Below are positions 8,352 through 17,271 of a stretch of DNA of 30,611 nucleotides, in pieces. Numbering within the stretch: position 1 is the first letter of the stretch; each line of letters begins with the position of its first letter. The stretch comes from an uncultured Lachnospiraceae bacterium. GTDB lineage: Bacteria; Bacillota; Clostridia; Lachnospirales; Lachnospiraceae. The notes beneath the pieces were generated by a model. That model was given only the letters and a program-made list of their open reading frames with translations, searched no databases and was not told the DNA's origin. The stretch covers positions 1-30,611 of the forward strand of contig CAJKWK010000032.1 of the NCBI GenBank assembly GCA_905203555.1, given 5' to 3'. The translations under genes and the position numbers were made by a program.

Positions 8352-9908
8352 ATGAACTTAGGGGGAGCATGGTTTCGAGCATTCCCGGAAAGTGAACGGT
8401 ATGGTTCTGTAGGTTCATTTCCTGTAACAAGATGGTTCCCTTTTGGTGCGGTAGAAGATCGTCAGAATGGGATTTTCTGGGCTGCACAGTTAGGGATAAA
8501 CAGTTCATGGCAGATGGAATTGTCCAGAGATGGAGATTGTTATTCGCTTTCCGGAGGAATCGGAGATTATGAAACATCAAGCTGGTGGAAAGACATCAGT
8601 CCCGGAACATGTTTTCGGTCTCCAAAAGCCTACCTTAGTGTAGGAAAAAGTTTGGAATCCGTATGCCAGAATATAACAGGAGTGTTTCAGAAGTATGTAG
8701 ATGATCAGCCGCAGCGCGAGGCAGATCTGCCGATTTGGTTTAATGAATGGTGTACATCGTGGGGAAATCCGACACATCAATCAGTAGTAGGTTTAAAAGA
8801 GAGTCTGCAGGGACTTCCGATTGCAGGTGTTGTAATAGATGCTGGCTGGAGTGTTCAGCCGGAAGATGCAGAGCCGCAAGGAGGAAATGGAGATTGGGTG
8901 TGTGATCCAAGACAGTTTCCAAATGGATTAAAAGCGGTATCGAGAGAATTGAAGAAGGAACAGTGGGATACCGGAGTCTGGATGGAGTTTGAGGTTACAA
9001 CAGAAGGGGCAAAAGTTCATCAAAAGGACTGGGATGCTCTTCACTTAAAGAGAAACGGAGAATTGATTCAGACAGGATATATGCGGAGATTTTGGGATTT
9101 TAGAAAACCAGAAGTGATTGCATATTTAAAAGAAAAAGTGATTGCGTTTTTGCAGGACAATGAGATTGGGTATTTGAAAGTAGATTATAACGGATCCATC
9201 GGTATGGGTTGTGACGGAGCGGAAAGTTTAGGAGAAGGTCTTAGGTCGCAGATGCAGGCTGTATATGAGTTCTTTTGCTTGATACGAAAAGAACTTCCAG
9301 ATTTGGTGATTGAAAACTGTGCATCAGGAGGACATCGCCTTGAGCCGCTCATGATGTCAATCACTGCACTCAGTTCTTTTTCGGATGCTCACGAATGCCC
9401 GGAAATTCCTTATATTGCAGCAAACCTGCACTATCTGATTTTACCGAGACAGAGTTTGATTTGGGCAGTGATCCGACCAAACATGACGATGAGAGAAATC
9501 TATTATCGAATGATTTCTTCTTTACTTGGAAGAATGTGTTTGTCGGGAGATATTGCCGGTTTGACTCAGGAACAAAGACGGGTACTTGCAGAGGGATGTG
9601 ACTTTTATCGGAAATGTACGGAAGTAATTAAGTGTGGAAGGTCGCATATAATCCGAAACTGTACAAATAATCCACGACATTTAAAAGGGTATCAGGCAGT
9701 GATCCGGACAAATCAAAAAGAGATGTTGGTAGTATTCCATTCCTTTGAAATTCCAGAAAAAGAAATTACGATTCCATTGCCGGAAGCAGAATGGAAAGTA
9801 GTGGAAACATTTGGAGAAAAAAAGGGATTTGAAATAACAAGAAATTCTATCCGGATAAATGATGTTGTTGAATGGAATGCATACGCAATTTTATTTGAAA
9901 AAATATGA
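8352..9908 (+). pseudogene. GH36 alpha-galactosidase, catalytic C-terminal fragment (frameshifted)
   Basis: Homologous sequence begins at 8289, before the ATG at 8352, and that ATG lacks a convincing ribosome site. The fragment has the GH36 barrel with features in the expected order: VGSFPVTRWFPFGAVED, WFNEWCTSWGNPT, GVVIDAGW, nucleophile Asp278 of the fragment in LKVDYNGS, NCASGGHR, and acid/base Asp345 in SSFSDAHECPEIP. IYYRMISSLLGRMCLSGDI and a C-terminal beta-domain follow. All catalytic motifs are intact, which suggests the break is recent, or is a sequence error. Alone this fragment lacks the N-terminal domain and the strand leading into the barrel and is unlikely to be active. It sits between the importer and another clan GH-D gene. 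Confidence 0.87.
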
Positions 9909-9942
9909 GAATTGAAAATAGGAAAGTAAGAGGTTAAAAAAT

Positions 9943-12105
9943 ATGAATAATGAGAATTTTCACCCAAAACAGACGGTTCCGCCATTGGCACATGCACTTC
10001 ATAAGTGGGATGAGGAGACAAAAACACTCTCCTATGAGTATAACGGAGAAGATGTTATAACAATGGAGATTCCGGAGAGTGAAGATGCCGGATTCCGTCA
10101 TGGATCTGACGGAAGTATGCAGAGTATCGCCTACGTTCAGCAGATTTACATTATGGTAGAAAAGCCAATGTGGGTGACCGTACGTTTCTGCTTATCAGAC
10201 AAAACAATCAATATGCGTCCGCACAGAGCCGGCGGTGATCAGGGAATCGCAGCTCAAGATGGAAATGTATTGCTCTATGGTGTGAATGGTCTTTATGATG
10301 CGGCACAGGATTTACTTATTGATGTGAATGGATGTGAATGGGAATGGGCATCAGAAGGATTTGAAGAGAAAGATGGACATCGAATTGCATATATGAGAAT
10401 TCTTCTGGGAGAAAAACCAACATTTATCAATTTTAGAATGCATTATTATCGAAATCATTTGGGATATAAATATTATGAACCATGGAAACATGAGATAAAT
10501 AAAAAATCAGTTGCCGGATGGTGTTCATGGGAGGCTTACAGAAGAGATATTGATGAAGAAAAAATTAATACGATCTCAGATTTCATGCGTGATAATTTGA
10601 AAGATTACGGACTGGAATATATTCAGGTGGATGACGGTTATCAGAAGATGCCGCTGCCATATCGTGCAGAGGGAACGATGAAAGAAGGCTGGATGACATG
10701 TGAAGAAGAAAAATTCCCGAGAGGACATGAGGGAATCGTAGAAGATATCAAAGCACGTGGATTTGTTCCTGCCATTTGGACCAATGCAAATATTACAAAT
10801 GAAACATATCCGGATGCACACCCTGAAGATGTCCTGTTCCATGAAGGCAAAGCGTTAAAGGGAGAATGGATTGATTATCTGTATAGTTGTACAGAAAAGA
10901 ATCTGGCAGAACAGGTGACACCTGTGTTCGAAGGATTTCGTGATGCAGGATATAAATATGTAAAAATTGATGCTATCAGACATCTGTTGTTTGATGGACT
11001 TCATGAGGCAGTACGTCTTGGAATTATGACAAATGAAGAGGCGGAGGAAAAATTCCGTTCCTATATGGAAGCAAGTAAAAAAGGAATGTCAGATGATATG
11101 TATTATCTGGCAAGTTGGGGAGAGATGCACGAGGTGGTAGGAATCGCAGATGCGTGCAGAATTGCAATGGATGCCAATCCGACATGGGCAGGAATCAGGA
11201 TGCAGCTTTTTGAGATGGCACGCTGGTTCCATACACAGAGAATCCTGTTCTTAAATGACCCGGATCATGTGTGCGTGCGGACAAAACCAGAGTGGGCAAA
11301 GAGTGCATTGTCTTTGATCTCACTTGCGGGCGGCCTGTGCATGCTTAGTGATACAACGGATGCATATACAGAAGAAAAATTAGACATCATCAAAAAGACA
11401 CTTCCGCCACTTACAACTACTACGGCAGAAACCGGAGCATTAAGTGTTGATTTTCCGGCATATACATGGACAAAATTGCATGGATTTGCAGTGCAGTCTC
11501 ATGAAACTCCGGTAGAAATGGAAGACGTGAATCTAAAAGAAGCATACGATATGGCAGGTACCTATCCGACAATGAATGCAGACCATCCATTCTCTTCTCT
11601 GTGGTCCTTCCATCTGGAGCAGGGCGGAGATCGTTGGTGTGTTGTAGGAAGATTTGCAACCATTCCGTTGAAAGAGTCTGAGATTGCATTAGAACAGGTG
11701 AACTTAGATCCGAACAAGTTTTATCATGCATTTGATTTCTGGGAGCAGAAATATCTTGGTATCGTTACGGGTAAATTGGCATGTCGTGCTTTGGAGCTGG
11801 GCTGCTGTCAGATCATCGCGTTGAGAGAAGTGCAGGAAGTGCCGCAATTCCTCGCATCTACAAGACATGTGTCTATGGACGTGGTTAGTGTGAAGAAAAA
11901 CGTATGGACAGATCATGTATTGGAACTTTCTATTGAGGGTGCAGAGAATATGGAAATCTCCTATTACTTCTATGTTCCGGAAGGATACACGCTCAAAGAA
12001 GTTAAAGCAAACGGTGCAGAATGTAAGTACAGTCAGGAGGGTGCAGTTGTAAGAGTGGACATGAAATTGAACGCAGAATCAAGTGTTATGACGCTGGAGT
12101 TTTGA
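9943..12105 (+). CDS. Clan GH-D glycosidase (alpha-galactosidase / alpha-N-acetylgalactosaminidase-like)
   Basis: Intact 720-residue cytoplasmic enzyme without signal peptide. It has an N-terminal beta-domain, a TIM barrel starting near AGWCSWEAYRRDI, then YIQVDDGYQ, a nucleophile candidate Asp343 in YVKIDAIRH, and an acid/base candidate Asp410 in ACRIAMDANPTW, matching the R-x-x-x-D pattern of GH27/GH36 clan members. A C-terminal beta-sandwich closes the protein. It is only distantly like the GH36 gene just upstream, so it is not a recent duplicate. Members of this group include alpha-galactosidases, raffinose-synthase relatives and bacterial alpha-N-acetylgalactosaminidases, and I cannot tell which substrate applies. 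It lies 34 bases after the broken GH36 and is probably in the same operon. Retention of an intact enzyme here may compensate for the loss of the other. Confidence 0.82.
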   Translation: MNNENFHPKQTVPPLAHALHKWDEETKTLSYEYNGEDVITMEIPESEDAGFRHGSDGSMQSIAYVQQIYIMVEKPMWVTVRFCLSDKTINMRPHRAGGDQGIAAQDGNVLLYGVNGLYDAAQDLLIDVNGCEWEWASEGFEEKDGHRIAYMRILLGEKPTFINFRMHYYRNHLGYKYYEPWKHEINKKSVAGWCSWEAYRRDIDEEKINTISDFMRDNLKDYGLEYIQVDDGYQKMPLPYRAEGTMKEGWMTCEEEKFPRGHEGIVEDIKARGFVPAIWTNANITNETYPDAHPEDVLFHEGKALKGEWIDYLYSCTEKNLAEQVTPVFEGFRDAGYKYVKIDAIRHLLFDGLHEAVRLGIMTNEEAEEKFRSYMEASKKGMSDDMYYLASWGEMHEVVGIADACRIAMDANPTWAGIRMQLFEMARWFHTQRILFLNDPDHVCVRTKPEWAKSALSLISLAGGLCMLSDTTDAYTEEKLDIIKKTLPPLTTTTAETGALSVDFPAYTWTKLHGFAVQSHETPVEMEDVNLKEAYDMAGTYPTMNADHPFSSLWSFHLEQGGDRWCVVGRFATIPLKESEIALEQVNLDPNKFYHAFDFWEQKYLGIVTGKLACRALELGCCQIIALREVQEVPQFLASTRHVSMDVVSVKKNVWTDHVLELSIEGAENMEISYYFYVPEGYTLKEVKANGAECKYSQEGAVVRVDMKLNAESSVMTLEF

Positions 12106-12179
12106 AGAGTACAATGTCCTGATTTACGATATTTATGAAAAAACATAAATATAAAAAACGAAGGAAAGGAGGAAATACG

Positions 12180-12593
12180 ATGTGTACTTTGAAATCCATA
12201 CACAGAGAAACATTTGAAAAATATGGAAAAGTGTTGGAATTTACAAAGGATCATGAAGAGCCATTTGAAATTGTAATAACAGAAGAAAAAGAACCATGGC
12301 GTTTGGCAGTGTTCCGCTACCGGAATAAGACAATTCAGAAGATGGAATGTCATCCGACATCTTTGGAAAGCTTTGAGCCACTCGAAGGAGTTACGGTTCT
12401 TGTGGTGGCTGAGCATGACAAACCGGAAGAATATGAAGCATTTTTATTAGACAAACCAGTGTGTCTGTATAAGGGAATTTGGCATCAGGTGTTGTCACTT
12501 ACCGATGAGGCGCAAGTAAAGATTGCTGAAAATCTGGAGGTTAATTCGGAATTTTTTGAATTGCAGAAAGAAATTATAGTAAAGGTAAACTGA
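12180..12593 (+). CDS. Ureidoglycolate lyase-like cupin protein
   Basis: Small cytoplasmic protein of 137 residues. The start at 12180 is chosen because AAGGAGG (12166-12172) lies 7 bases upstream; an earlier in-frame ATG at 12135 would add a basic stretch encoded by the ribosome site itself. The pattern ECHPTSLESFEPLEG, then EAFLLDKPVCLYKGIWHQVLSL, matches the AllA/ureidoglycolate lyase cupin family (HPHTSQ... and GxWHxPL motifs). The middle motif is weakened here (HPTSLE). In sugar operons such proteins are not purine catabolic; they are thought to act on sugar derivatives or as binding proteins, so the reaction is unknown. Position between a GH-D enzyme and a surface glycosidase suggests a role in the same pathway. 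Confidence 0.7.
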   Translation: MCTLKSIHRETFEKYGKVLEFTKDHEEPFEIVITEEKEPWRLAVFRYRNKTIQKMECHPTSLESFEPLEGVTVLVVAEHDKPEEYEAFLLDKPVCLYKGIWHQVLSLTDEAQVKIAENLEVNSEFFELQKEIIVKVN

Positions 12594-12612
12594 CAGAATG
12601 AGGAGAAAAGCT

Positions 12613-15600
12613 ATGAGGAAGAAACAATATAAGAGATATTTAGCGGTGGCTTTAGGCACTGCAATGTTGACAAGTTGTTTTCAAGGAATTCCGTTCGTAA
12701 ATGCAGCGGAGTTTGGAGAAGAGAATCTGTTGCTTGAACAGGGAACCAAGGCATCAGAAGACTATATTTTTGAAGGAAACATGGTGAAAAATGGAGACTT
12801 CAATACAAATACAGATTACTGGAAAATAAACGGCGGTGGCGGTACTGCAGTGAATAACGGATACCCTGCAGGAGACAGACATTATTATCTGAACGGATCC
12901 GCATCTATGGAACAGGAAATTGCGGTTCCTTATACAGGAACTTATACCGCATCCACGTGGACAAGCGTCGGTGGAAATAATGGTGTGTTTGGAATCAAGC
13001 GTGCGGATGGAACCATACTTCAGTCTGTTGAAATTGAAGGTGGTGGATATCATCAGCAAAAGGTGACAGTAGATCTGAAGAAAGGGGATCATGTAGTAAT
13101 CTACGTGCAGGGTGCTGATTATTGGACAAATGGTGATAAATTTTCATTGGAGTTCAATAAAAAAGAATTTGGGAATCTGTTGATTAATTCAGGTTTCGAA
13201 ACAGAGGAAGCATGGACTGCAGAAAAAGCAGTAGTTGGAAACAAGAAAGCAGAACTTTCCGGAGCAGATTCCCAGATTTCACAGAGCTTTTATGCTCCGC
13301 TTACCGGACCATATATTGCAGAAGTGGTATTGGAGAATGCAGAGAACGCAGTAGTAAGTTTGGGCGAAAAACAGGAAACTGTTACCGGAAATCAGGCTGT
13401 TCGAGTACAGTTGACAGGTGTGCAGGTTGGAGATGAGGTGCTTGCATCAGTCAGCGGAAAGGCAACAGTAACGTCATTTACTGTAAAATTTGATGAAGAG
13501 GCTTTTGAAAATACAAAACCGGTAGCTTCTGATGTGAAAATCGACTATGCCTCAGAGGAAAAGGATGTGCTGGCAGGAAGTTACACATATTCAGATGCTG
13601 AAAATCACAAAGAAGATGCAACAACTTACAAATGGTATGCGTCTGACAGTAAAGATGGAAACTATACAGAGATACCGGATGCAACAGGGATGGAATATCA
13701 GGTAACAGAAGAATATAAAGATAAATATGTGAAGTTTGAAGTTACTCCTGTAGATGAATTTAAGGGTGTAGGAACACCGGTGATGAGTGATGCTTTTGTG
13801 CCGTTAGGATTGAATGTAAAAGGATTTGTTACAAATCCAAAAGCATATGAGACAGATATTAGTGCAAAAGATCGTACCATTCATTTGAAATATTATTATG
13901 AGACAGATAACTCAAATCTTAAATTAGAAGATCTTGGCCTTGCAGAATGTGCAGATGCATCTGTCAAAGCCGGGGATGATTTGGATCTGACAAAAGAGTT
14001 CAAATTTACAGTAAAGGTTGGCGAAGGAAAAGAAGCGACTTGGACAGTTACATCCGAAGTGGCAGACAAAAAAGTGGTAGTACGTTCTTCCAATAAATAT
14101 TTGGAAGATACCTTTAACTGGGCAGCGCAGAAACAGAGACAGTTTGTGATGACAGGAAAGACCGGTCCGATCAATGTATGGAATAATAATTATGAGGGCG
14201 CTGATGAGGCAGAGTATATCCCATCCTATTGGGCAGGATATTATGATAGAACTGCGTTCTATACCAGAGATTTTGTACATCAGGCTACCGGTGGTCAGAT
14301 TGCAGGACTGGAAGATGAGAACTTCAATATGTTTAAGGCATTCGCAAAAGAATGTAACGAAGAAAGAAAGTGGTATACAGTATGGGCATTGAATTTTGAC
14401 GGCTCTGTTTATGAATTGGATTATAATGGTCCTGATAGTTTTGTAAGAGAAGTTCCGGCACAGTTTGAATTAGTGGAAAAAGCCTATAAACAATATTTGT
14501 GGTCAGGTGACAAGCGGTATATTACAGATCCAACTCTTTGGGATTTCTATACAAATGTAATGACAAATTATGCAGACAGCCATGATGCAAATAACAATGG
14601 TGTAGTACAGGAAGTGGGTACAGGTATCTTTGATGGTTCATGTACTTATAATGAACGTGGACGACAAGTAATCGAGGCAGGAGATGCGATTGGTTCTCAG
14701 TATCAGGCAACGCTTGCTTATGCGGCAATGTTGAATGAAAGAGGAGAGAAGGAAGAATCTCAGAAATGGTATCAGAAAGCGGAAGAGCTGAAGAAGTATT
14801 TTAACGACGAATGGAGCGTTTCTGATAATATGGAAAGTGGATATGTCTGTGCGTGGGGACCAGATGGTGAGAAATATTCTGATTTCTCAAAAGAAACCAG
14901 TTGGTTTATGCCAATGAAACTGATTACAGAGCCGGGTGAGAGAAATGATGACTATATTGACTTTGTTATAGAGAATCTTGGAGAAGGAATTGGCTCCACA
15001 CCGACAGCTCCGAGCAATCTGGAGGCATATACCTATATTCCTGACATGTTGTTCCCATATAACAGAAGTGATGAGGCTTGGAAATGGATGAAGTATATTA
15101 CATCTATCAAGGATGAGCCTCATGAACGACCAATTCAGGGAACGAATGGAGATTATCCGGAGATTTCATTTACATTTGTTTCACATACAATTGAAGGTAT
15201 GATGGGTGTAGAGCCGGATGCAGCGAATAAATTTATTGCAACAGTACCGAGACTGCCACAGGAAGTACCAGATGTAACTGCAAATCATATTGACATCGGA
15301 GATTCTGAATTGTCACTGACTCATGTTGGAAACAATTCTTCTACAATGACAAATACAGTTGGACCGGATCTGACTTGGGAAGTAAGATTCTATGGGGATC
15401 ATAATTACATCAAAGTTGGAGACGAATATGTGGAAGCACAGCAGAAAGATCTGAATGGGGAAGTTATCAGTTATGTGACAACAACTGTAAAATCCGGAGA
15501 AACTGTAAATGCTCAGACAGCAGAGGAAATACCTGCTGCAACCTATGTAATTAAAGCAGAGGCAGAGAAGAATGGTCAGATTACACCGAGCGGAGCTGTA

Positions 15601-15918
15601 AAAGTTGGCGAAGGTGAGACTCAGACATTTGTAGTTACAGCAAATAAAGGCTATGAAATCGATGCGGTTTTGGTAGACGGTAAAAACGTAGGAGCTGTAA
15701 AAGAGTATACATTTGAGGAAGTAAGTGAAGATCACACAATTAAGGCTACTTTCAAAAAAGTAAAAGAAGGAAAACCATCTGGATCAGAAGAACAAAATGG
15801 ATCCAATCAAGCTGGTGGAGTAAAGACAGGCGATACAGCACAACCGCTTTTCTTTGCAAGCCTTATGGGAATTGCTGCAATGCTCATTGCACTGTTTTTG
15901 AGAAAGAAAGCAAGATAG
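12613..15918 (+). CDS. Cell-wall-anchored multidomain protein with six-hairpin glycosidase-like domain
   Basis: Predicted surface enzyme of 1101 residues. The start at 12613 has AGGAG 7 bases upstream; ATG at 12598 does not. The signal peptide (about 1-32) ends VNAAEF, although LTSC at 19-22 also resembles a lipobox. Two galactose-binding-like modules follow (about 57-181 MVKNGDFNTN, and 187-293 LLINSGFETEEAW), then an Ig-like module (about 300-398), a beta linker, and a roughly 400-residue helical region (about 497-896) with YWAGYYDRTAFYTRDFVHQ, AGDAIGSQYQATLAYAAML and ETSWFMPMKL, which reads as an (alpha/alpha)6 glycosidase. I cannot place it in a GH family. A divergent InlB B-repeat-like module (about 980-1050, GYEIDAVLVDG, HTIKATF) and a VKTGD, hydrophobic segment, RKKAR sorting signal end it. 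It likely trims glycans for the importer. Confidence 0.8.
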   Translation: MRKKQYKRYLAVALGTAMLTSCFQGIPFVNAAEFGEENLLLEQGTKASEDYIFEGNMVKNGDFNTNTDYWKINGGGGTAVNNGYPAGDRHYYLNGSASMEQEIAVPYTGTYTASTWTSVGGNNGVFGIKRADGTILQSVEIEGGGYHQQKVTVDLKKGDHVVIYVQGADYWTNGDKFSLEFNKKEFGNLLINSGFETEEAWTAEKAVVGNKKAELSGADSQISQSFYAPLTGPYIAEVVLENAENAVVSLGEKQETVTGNQAVRVQLTGVQVGDEVLASVSGKATVTSFTVKFDEEAFENTKPVASDVKIDYASEEKDVLAGSYTYSDAENHKEDATTYKWYASDSKDGNYTEIPDATGMEYQVTEEYKDKYVKFEVTPVDEFKGVGTPVMSDAFVPLGLNVKGFVTNPKAYETDISAKDRTIHLKYYYETDNSNLKLEDLGLAECADASVKAGDDLDLTKEFKFTVKVGEGKEATWTVTSEVADKKVVVRSSNKYLEDTFNWAAQKQRQFVMTGKTGPINVWNNNYEGADEAEYIPSYWAGYYDRTAFYTRDFVHQATGGQIAGLEDENFNMFKAFAKECNEERKWYTVWALNFDGSVYELDYNGPDSFVREVPAQFELVEKAYKQYLWSGDKRYITDPTLWDFYTNVMTNYADSHDANNNGVVQEVGTGIFDGSCTYNERGRQVIEAGDAIGSQYQATLAYAAMLNERGEKEESQKWYQKAEELKKYFNDEWSVSDNMESGYVCAWGPDGEKYSDFSKETSWFMPMKLITEPGERNDDYIDFVIENLGEGIGSTPTAPSNLEAYTYIPDMLFPYNRSDEAWKWMKYITSIKDEPHERPIQGTNGDYPEISFTFVSHTIEGMMGVEPDAANKFIATVPRLPQEVPDVTANHIDIGDSELSLTHVGNNSSTMTNTVGPDLTWEVRFYGDHNYIKVGDEYVEAQQKDLNGEVISYVTTTVKSGETVNAQTAEEIPAATYVIKAEAEKNGQITPSGAVKVGEGETQTFVVTANKGYEIDAVLVDGKNVGAVKEYTFEEVSEDHTIKATFKKVKEGKPSGSEEQNGSNQAGGVKTGDTAQPLFFASLMGIAAMLIALFLRKKAR

Positions 15919-15992
15919 AGACGATATAACGAAAGATAAATTTGAATATAGCAAACAGTAAAAAAGTGAACCCTATATAAAACTTTTTTCTG

Positions 15993-16038
15993 AAAAAGTA
16001 GGTCTTGTAGAAATGCATCACCTACTTTTTTGGTTTTT
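15993..16038 (+). terminator. Terminator closing the glycan-use locus
   Basis: Stem AAAAAGTAGG (15993-16002) with CCTACTTTTT (16021-16030), an 18-base loop and a long T-rich tail. It separates the carbohydrate locus from the core genes that follow. Confidence 0.8.
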
Positions 16039-16129
16039 TAAATGGAAATGTGTGATGAACGAATAGAATCACCATATCGGGAGACTGGCATATAGTGATT
16101 ATATAACGTTGATATAGGATGGTAGGAAT

Positions 16130-16501
16130 ATGCAGAAAAAATTGCCCTATTATATGGTGTATCCAATGCCTTTTGTATACGATGATGGAAGAAGGGAAGA
16201 GCGGGATATTGAATATATGAAAAGCCTGTATCCGGATATGGCGAAACGACTGCTGCCGTATGTGGAGGAAGAATGTGACCGGATGGAGTATCAGAACAGT
16301 ATGATGTATGATGAGTATCCCGATAAATTACAGCTTAGAATGATGTGCCGCAGAGTGCATGATAATGTAAAGAAAAATGAACTATTTGCAGATGAAAAAG
16401 GGGAAACAGAGGAACTGAAAGATTTGCTGGAAGTTTTGGTGTACGAAGAATTAATGCGAAGACGGAGAGACAGCCGCAGGCGGCATCAGAAGTTTTACTA
16501 A
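16130..16501 (+). CDS. Conserved hypothetical protein, basic C-terminus
   Basis: 123-residue protein of unknown function. It has no signal peptide or membrane helix. The N-terminal half is rich in Tyr, Pro and Met (LPYYMVYPMPFVYDDG, LYPDMAKRLLPYVEEECDRMEY), the middle is helical, and the C-terminus is strongly basic (RRRRDSRRRHQ), which would suit nucleic-acid or membrane-surface binding. The start ATG at 16130 follows GGTAGGAAT. A helix of this composition, with the YPDMAKRLLPYVEEECDRMEY segment, is something I associate with short uncharacterised Lachnospiraceae proteins, but I cannot name a family. A promoter lies directly after its stop, so it is probably a single-gene unit. Confidence that it is a real gene is good; the function is open. 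Confidence 0.7.
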   Translation: MQKKLPYYMVYPMPFVYDDGRREERDIEYMKSLYPDMAKRLLPYVEEECDRMEYQNSMMYDEYPDKLQLRMMCRRVHDNVKKNELFADEKGETEELKDLLEVLVYEELMRRRRDSRRRHQKFY

Positions 16502-16529
16502 TTGAGAAAAATGGCGAATTGTGATATGA
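16502..16529 (+). promoter_or_regulatory. Promoter of the shikimate-kinase-like gene
   Basis: TTGAGA (16502-16507), a 16-base spacer and TATGAT (16524-16529), 42 bases before the ATG at 16572. Confidence 0.55.
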
Positions 16530-16571
16530 TAAAAAAGAATAGTAAACGAAAGTGGATAATCGGAGTTTCAT

Positions 16572-17099
16572 ATGAAAAAAAATAATTTAATCTTTATTGG
16601 AATGCCTGCTGTAGGAAAAAGTACAGTAGGGGTTGTAATTGCAAAACGATTGGGAATGAAATTTATAGATACAGATTTGCTGATTCAGGAACAGGAGAAA
16701 AGACTTCTGCGTGAGATTATTGCAGATGTTGGTGAAGATGGATTCCTAAAGATCGAGAATCAGGTCAATAGAGATGTGGAAGTGGAGAATGCTGTGATTT
16801 CTCCGGGCGGAAGTGTGGTGTATTGCGAAGAGGCGATGCAACATTACAAAGAGATTGGAATTGTAGTATATTTATCCGCATCTTATCAAACAATAAAACA
16901 GAGAATTAAGAACCCTCAAAAGCGTGGAGTTGTTTTGCATGAGGGGCAGACTCTTTGTGACCTTTATGAGGAACGGGTGAGACTGTTCGAAAAGTATGCA
17001 GATGTTACCGTATGTGAGGATGGACGTATGCTTGACCAGACGATAGAGGATGTGTTAGAAGCAATTGAACATGCGGAAAAACGTGTGGATAACTTGTAG
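16572..17099 (+). CDS. Shikimate kinase-like P-loop kinase with altered substrate site
   Basis: Cytoplasmic 175-residue nucleoside-triphosphate kinase of the shikimate kinase fold. Walker A is GMPAVGKST (10-18), the DTD motif is at 33-35, the glycine pair is in SPGGSVVY (79-80), a lid arginine lies in KNPQKRGVV, and the later RVRLFEKYADV segment matches the family. The family normally has FRxxE after the Gly-Glu pair, with the Arg contacting shikimate; here it reads GFLKIE, so position 59 is Leu. The other landmarks are present. It may therefore be a paralogue with another substrate rather than the aromatic-pathway enzyme, and no other aro genes are adjacent. It probably forms a single-gene unit with its own promoter. 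Confidence 0.78.
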   Translation: MKKNNLIFIGMPAVGKSTVGVVIAKRLGMKFIDTDLLIQEQEKRLLREIIADVGEDGFLKIENQVNRDVEVENAVISPGGSVVYCEEAMQHYKEIGIVVYLSASYQTIKQRIKNPQKRGVVLHEGQTLCDLYEERVRLFEKYADVTVCEDGRMLDQTIEDVLEAIEHAEKRVDNL

Positions 17100-17113
17100 T
17101 ATTATGTAAAGAA

Positions 17114-17133
17114 TTGTAAAAAACATTTTACAA
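17114..17133. repeat. Perfect inverted repeat overlapping the murA -35
   Basis: TTGTAAAA (17114-17121), spacer AACA, then TTTTACAA (17126-17133). The second arm covers the -35 of the murA promoter. There is no T tail in the forward direction, so an operator is more likely than a terminator. Confidence 0.6.
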
Positions 17134-17154
17134 AATTGTAATTTGTGGTATAAT
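17127..17154 (+). promoter_or_regulatory. Promoter of murA (extended -10)
   Basis: TTTACA (17127-17132), a 16-base spacer and TGGTATAAT (TATAAT at 17149-17154, with the extended TG). The resulting leader of about 110 bases holds no other structure that I recognise. Confidence 0.7.
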
Positions 17155-17271
17155 ACTTTAGCGTTTTATAAAGTGAAGAAGTATGGCTTGAAATAATTTT
17201 ACTTAATATATACATTAGAACATAGAGCTTTTGGAAACCAGATAAACAATATCGGATAATTGAGGTGCAGT

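Noticed and set aside
9395..9601. 68-codon + strand open frame inside the GH36 fragment
   Set aside because: It lies wholly within the conserved catalytic region in another frame and has no ribosome site.
12131..12150. Terminator before the cupin gene (TTTATG/CATAAA)
   Set aside because: Only a 6-bp AT-rich stem without a T tail.
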